A stretch of DNA of 6,426 bases, from the NCBI GenBank assembly GCA_015232935.1, contig JADFYT010000139.1, positions 1-6,426 of the forward strand, written 5' to 3'. The notes under the pieces are model-generated. The model searched no databases and had not been told where the DNA came from. It saw nothing but the letters and a program-made list of their open reading frames with translations. Shown here piece after piece: positions 6,263-6,426 of the stretch. Made by a program: the position numbers and the translations under genes. Source of the stretch: Desulfamplus sp. GTDB taxonomy: Bacteria; Desulfobacterota; Desulfobacteria; Desulfobacterales; Desulfobacteraceae. Numbering within the stretch: position 1 is the first letter of the stretch; each line of letters opens with the position of its first letter.

Positions 6263-6426
6263 CTATCTGCTTCCACAGGTACTGCAACTTGTCGCGGGAC
6301 ATCCACCACATGATGATCCGGCGGATGATGTTGTCTGAACAGAACCGCCAGGCCCTGATGACTTGGAGACAAAACCACAGGCAGACATAAGTTTCTCAAG
6401 GTCATTGCTGTGGCAGGATGAACATG
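6263..6426 (-). CDS. FmdB-type zinc-ribbon protein (C-terminal part)
   Basis: The minus-strand frame ending in TAG at 6263-6265 is open to the window edge and gives 53 residues; the start lies beyond it. It begins CSSCHSNDLEKLMSACGFVS, which matches the second CxxC knuckle and the following conserved segment of small FmdB/CxxC zinc-ribbon proteins. A Ser/Gly-rich linker and a cysteine-rich tail follow, with the last four cysteines at local positions 39, 42, 47 and 50 (SCGGCPATSCSTCG). Such tails are common in this family in Desulfobacterota. The family is often labelled 'regulatory', but no general function is established. Its stop lies three bases from the hemC start, and it contains the hemC ribosome site, so the two are surely co-transcribed. 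A metal-linked role is inference only. Confidence 0.8.
   Translation of the reverse strand, partial: CSSCHSNDLEKLMSACGFVSKSSGPGGSVQTTSSAGSSCGGCPATSCSTCGSR

Overview
The window carries mostly housekeeping genes and two opposed transcription units that meet tail to tail near position 2200. It probably comes from a Gram-negative anaerobe of the Desulfobacterota (sulfate-reducer-like 'deltaproteobacteria'). That guess rests on a fused CobA/HemD protein, an FmdB-type zinc-ribbon gene directly upstream of hemC, moderate base composition and an exported protein with a Sec-type signal peptide. CobA/HemD fusions also occur in Clostridia, so the assignment is tentative.

Plus strand. Positions 1-141 are the 3' end of prfB (peptide chain release factor 2). 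A 120-base gap follows, with only a weak promoter candidate. Positions 262-2199 encode a 645-residue secreted or periplasmic protein that I do not recognise. It has TPR-like helical repeats in its middle and a charged C-terminal tail.

Minus strand, read from 6426 down to 2206. This looks like one operon: an FmdB-type zinc-ribbon protein (5' end outside the window), hemC (hydroxymethylbilane synthase), a fused uroporphyrinogen-III C-methyltransferase/uroporphyrinogen-III synthase, then moaA (GTP 3',8-cyclase). The spacers are 3, 68 and 2 bases. HemC and the fusion protein together take porphobilinogen through hydroxymethylbilane and uroporphyrinogen III to precorrin-2, the branch point to siroheme, cobalamin and (in many sulfate reducers) heme by the siroheme route. 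MoaA starts a different pathway, molybdenum cofactor synthesis.

The most unusual signal is inside the genes. MoaA and HemC are each roughly 80-95 residues longer than usual for their families. Much of the excess is in-frame short tandem repeats: 18-bp units in the MoaA N-terminus, 21/24-bp units in a Ser/Gly-rich MoaA insertion, 24/27-bp units between HemC domains 2 and 3, and 36-bp units late in HemC. The catalytic motifs of both enzymes are intact, and the CobA/HemD gene between them has no such insertions. I see no mobile element, CRISPR array, RNA gene or defence system.
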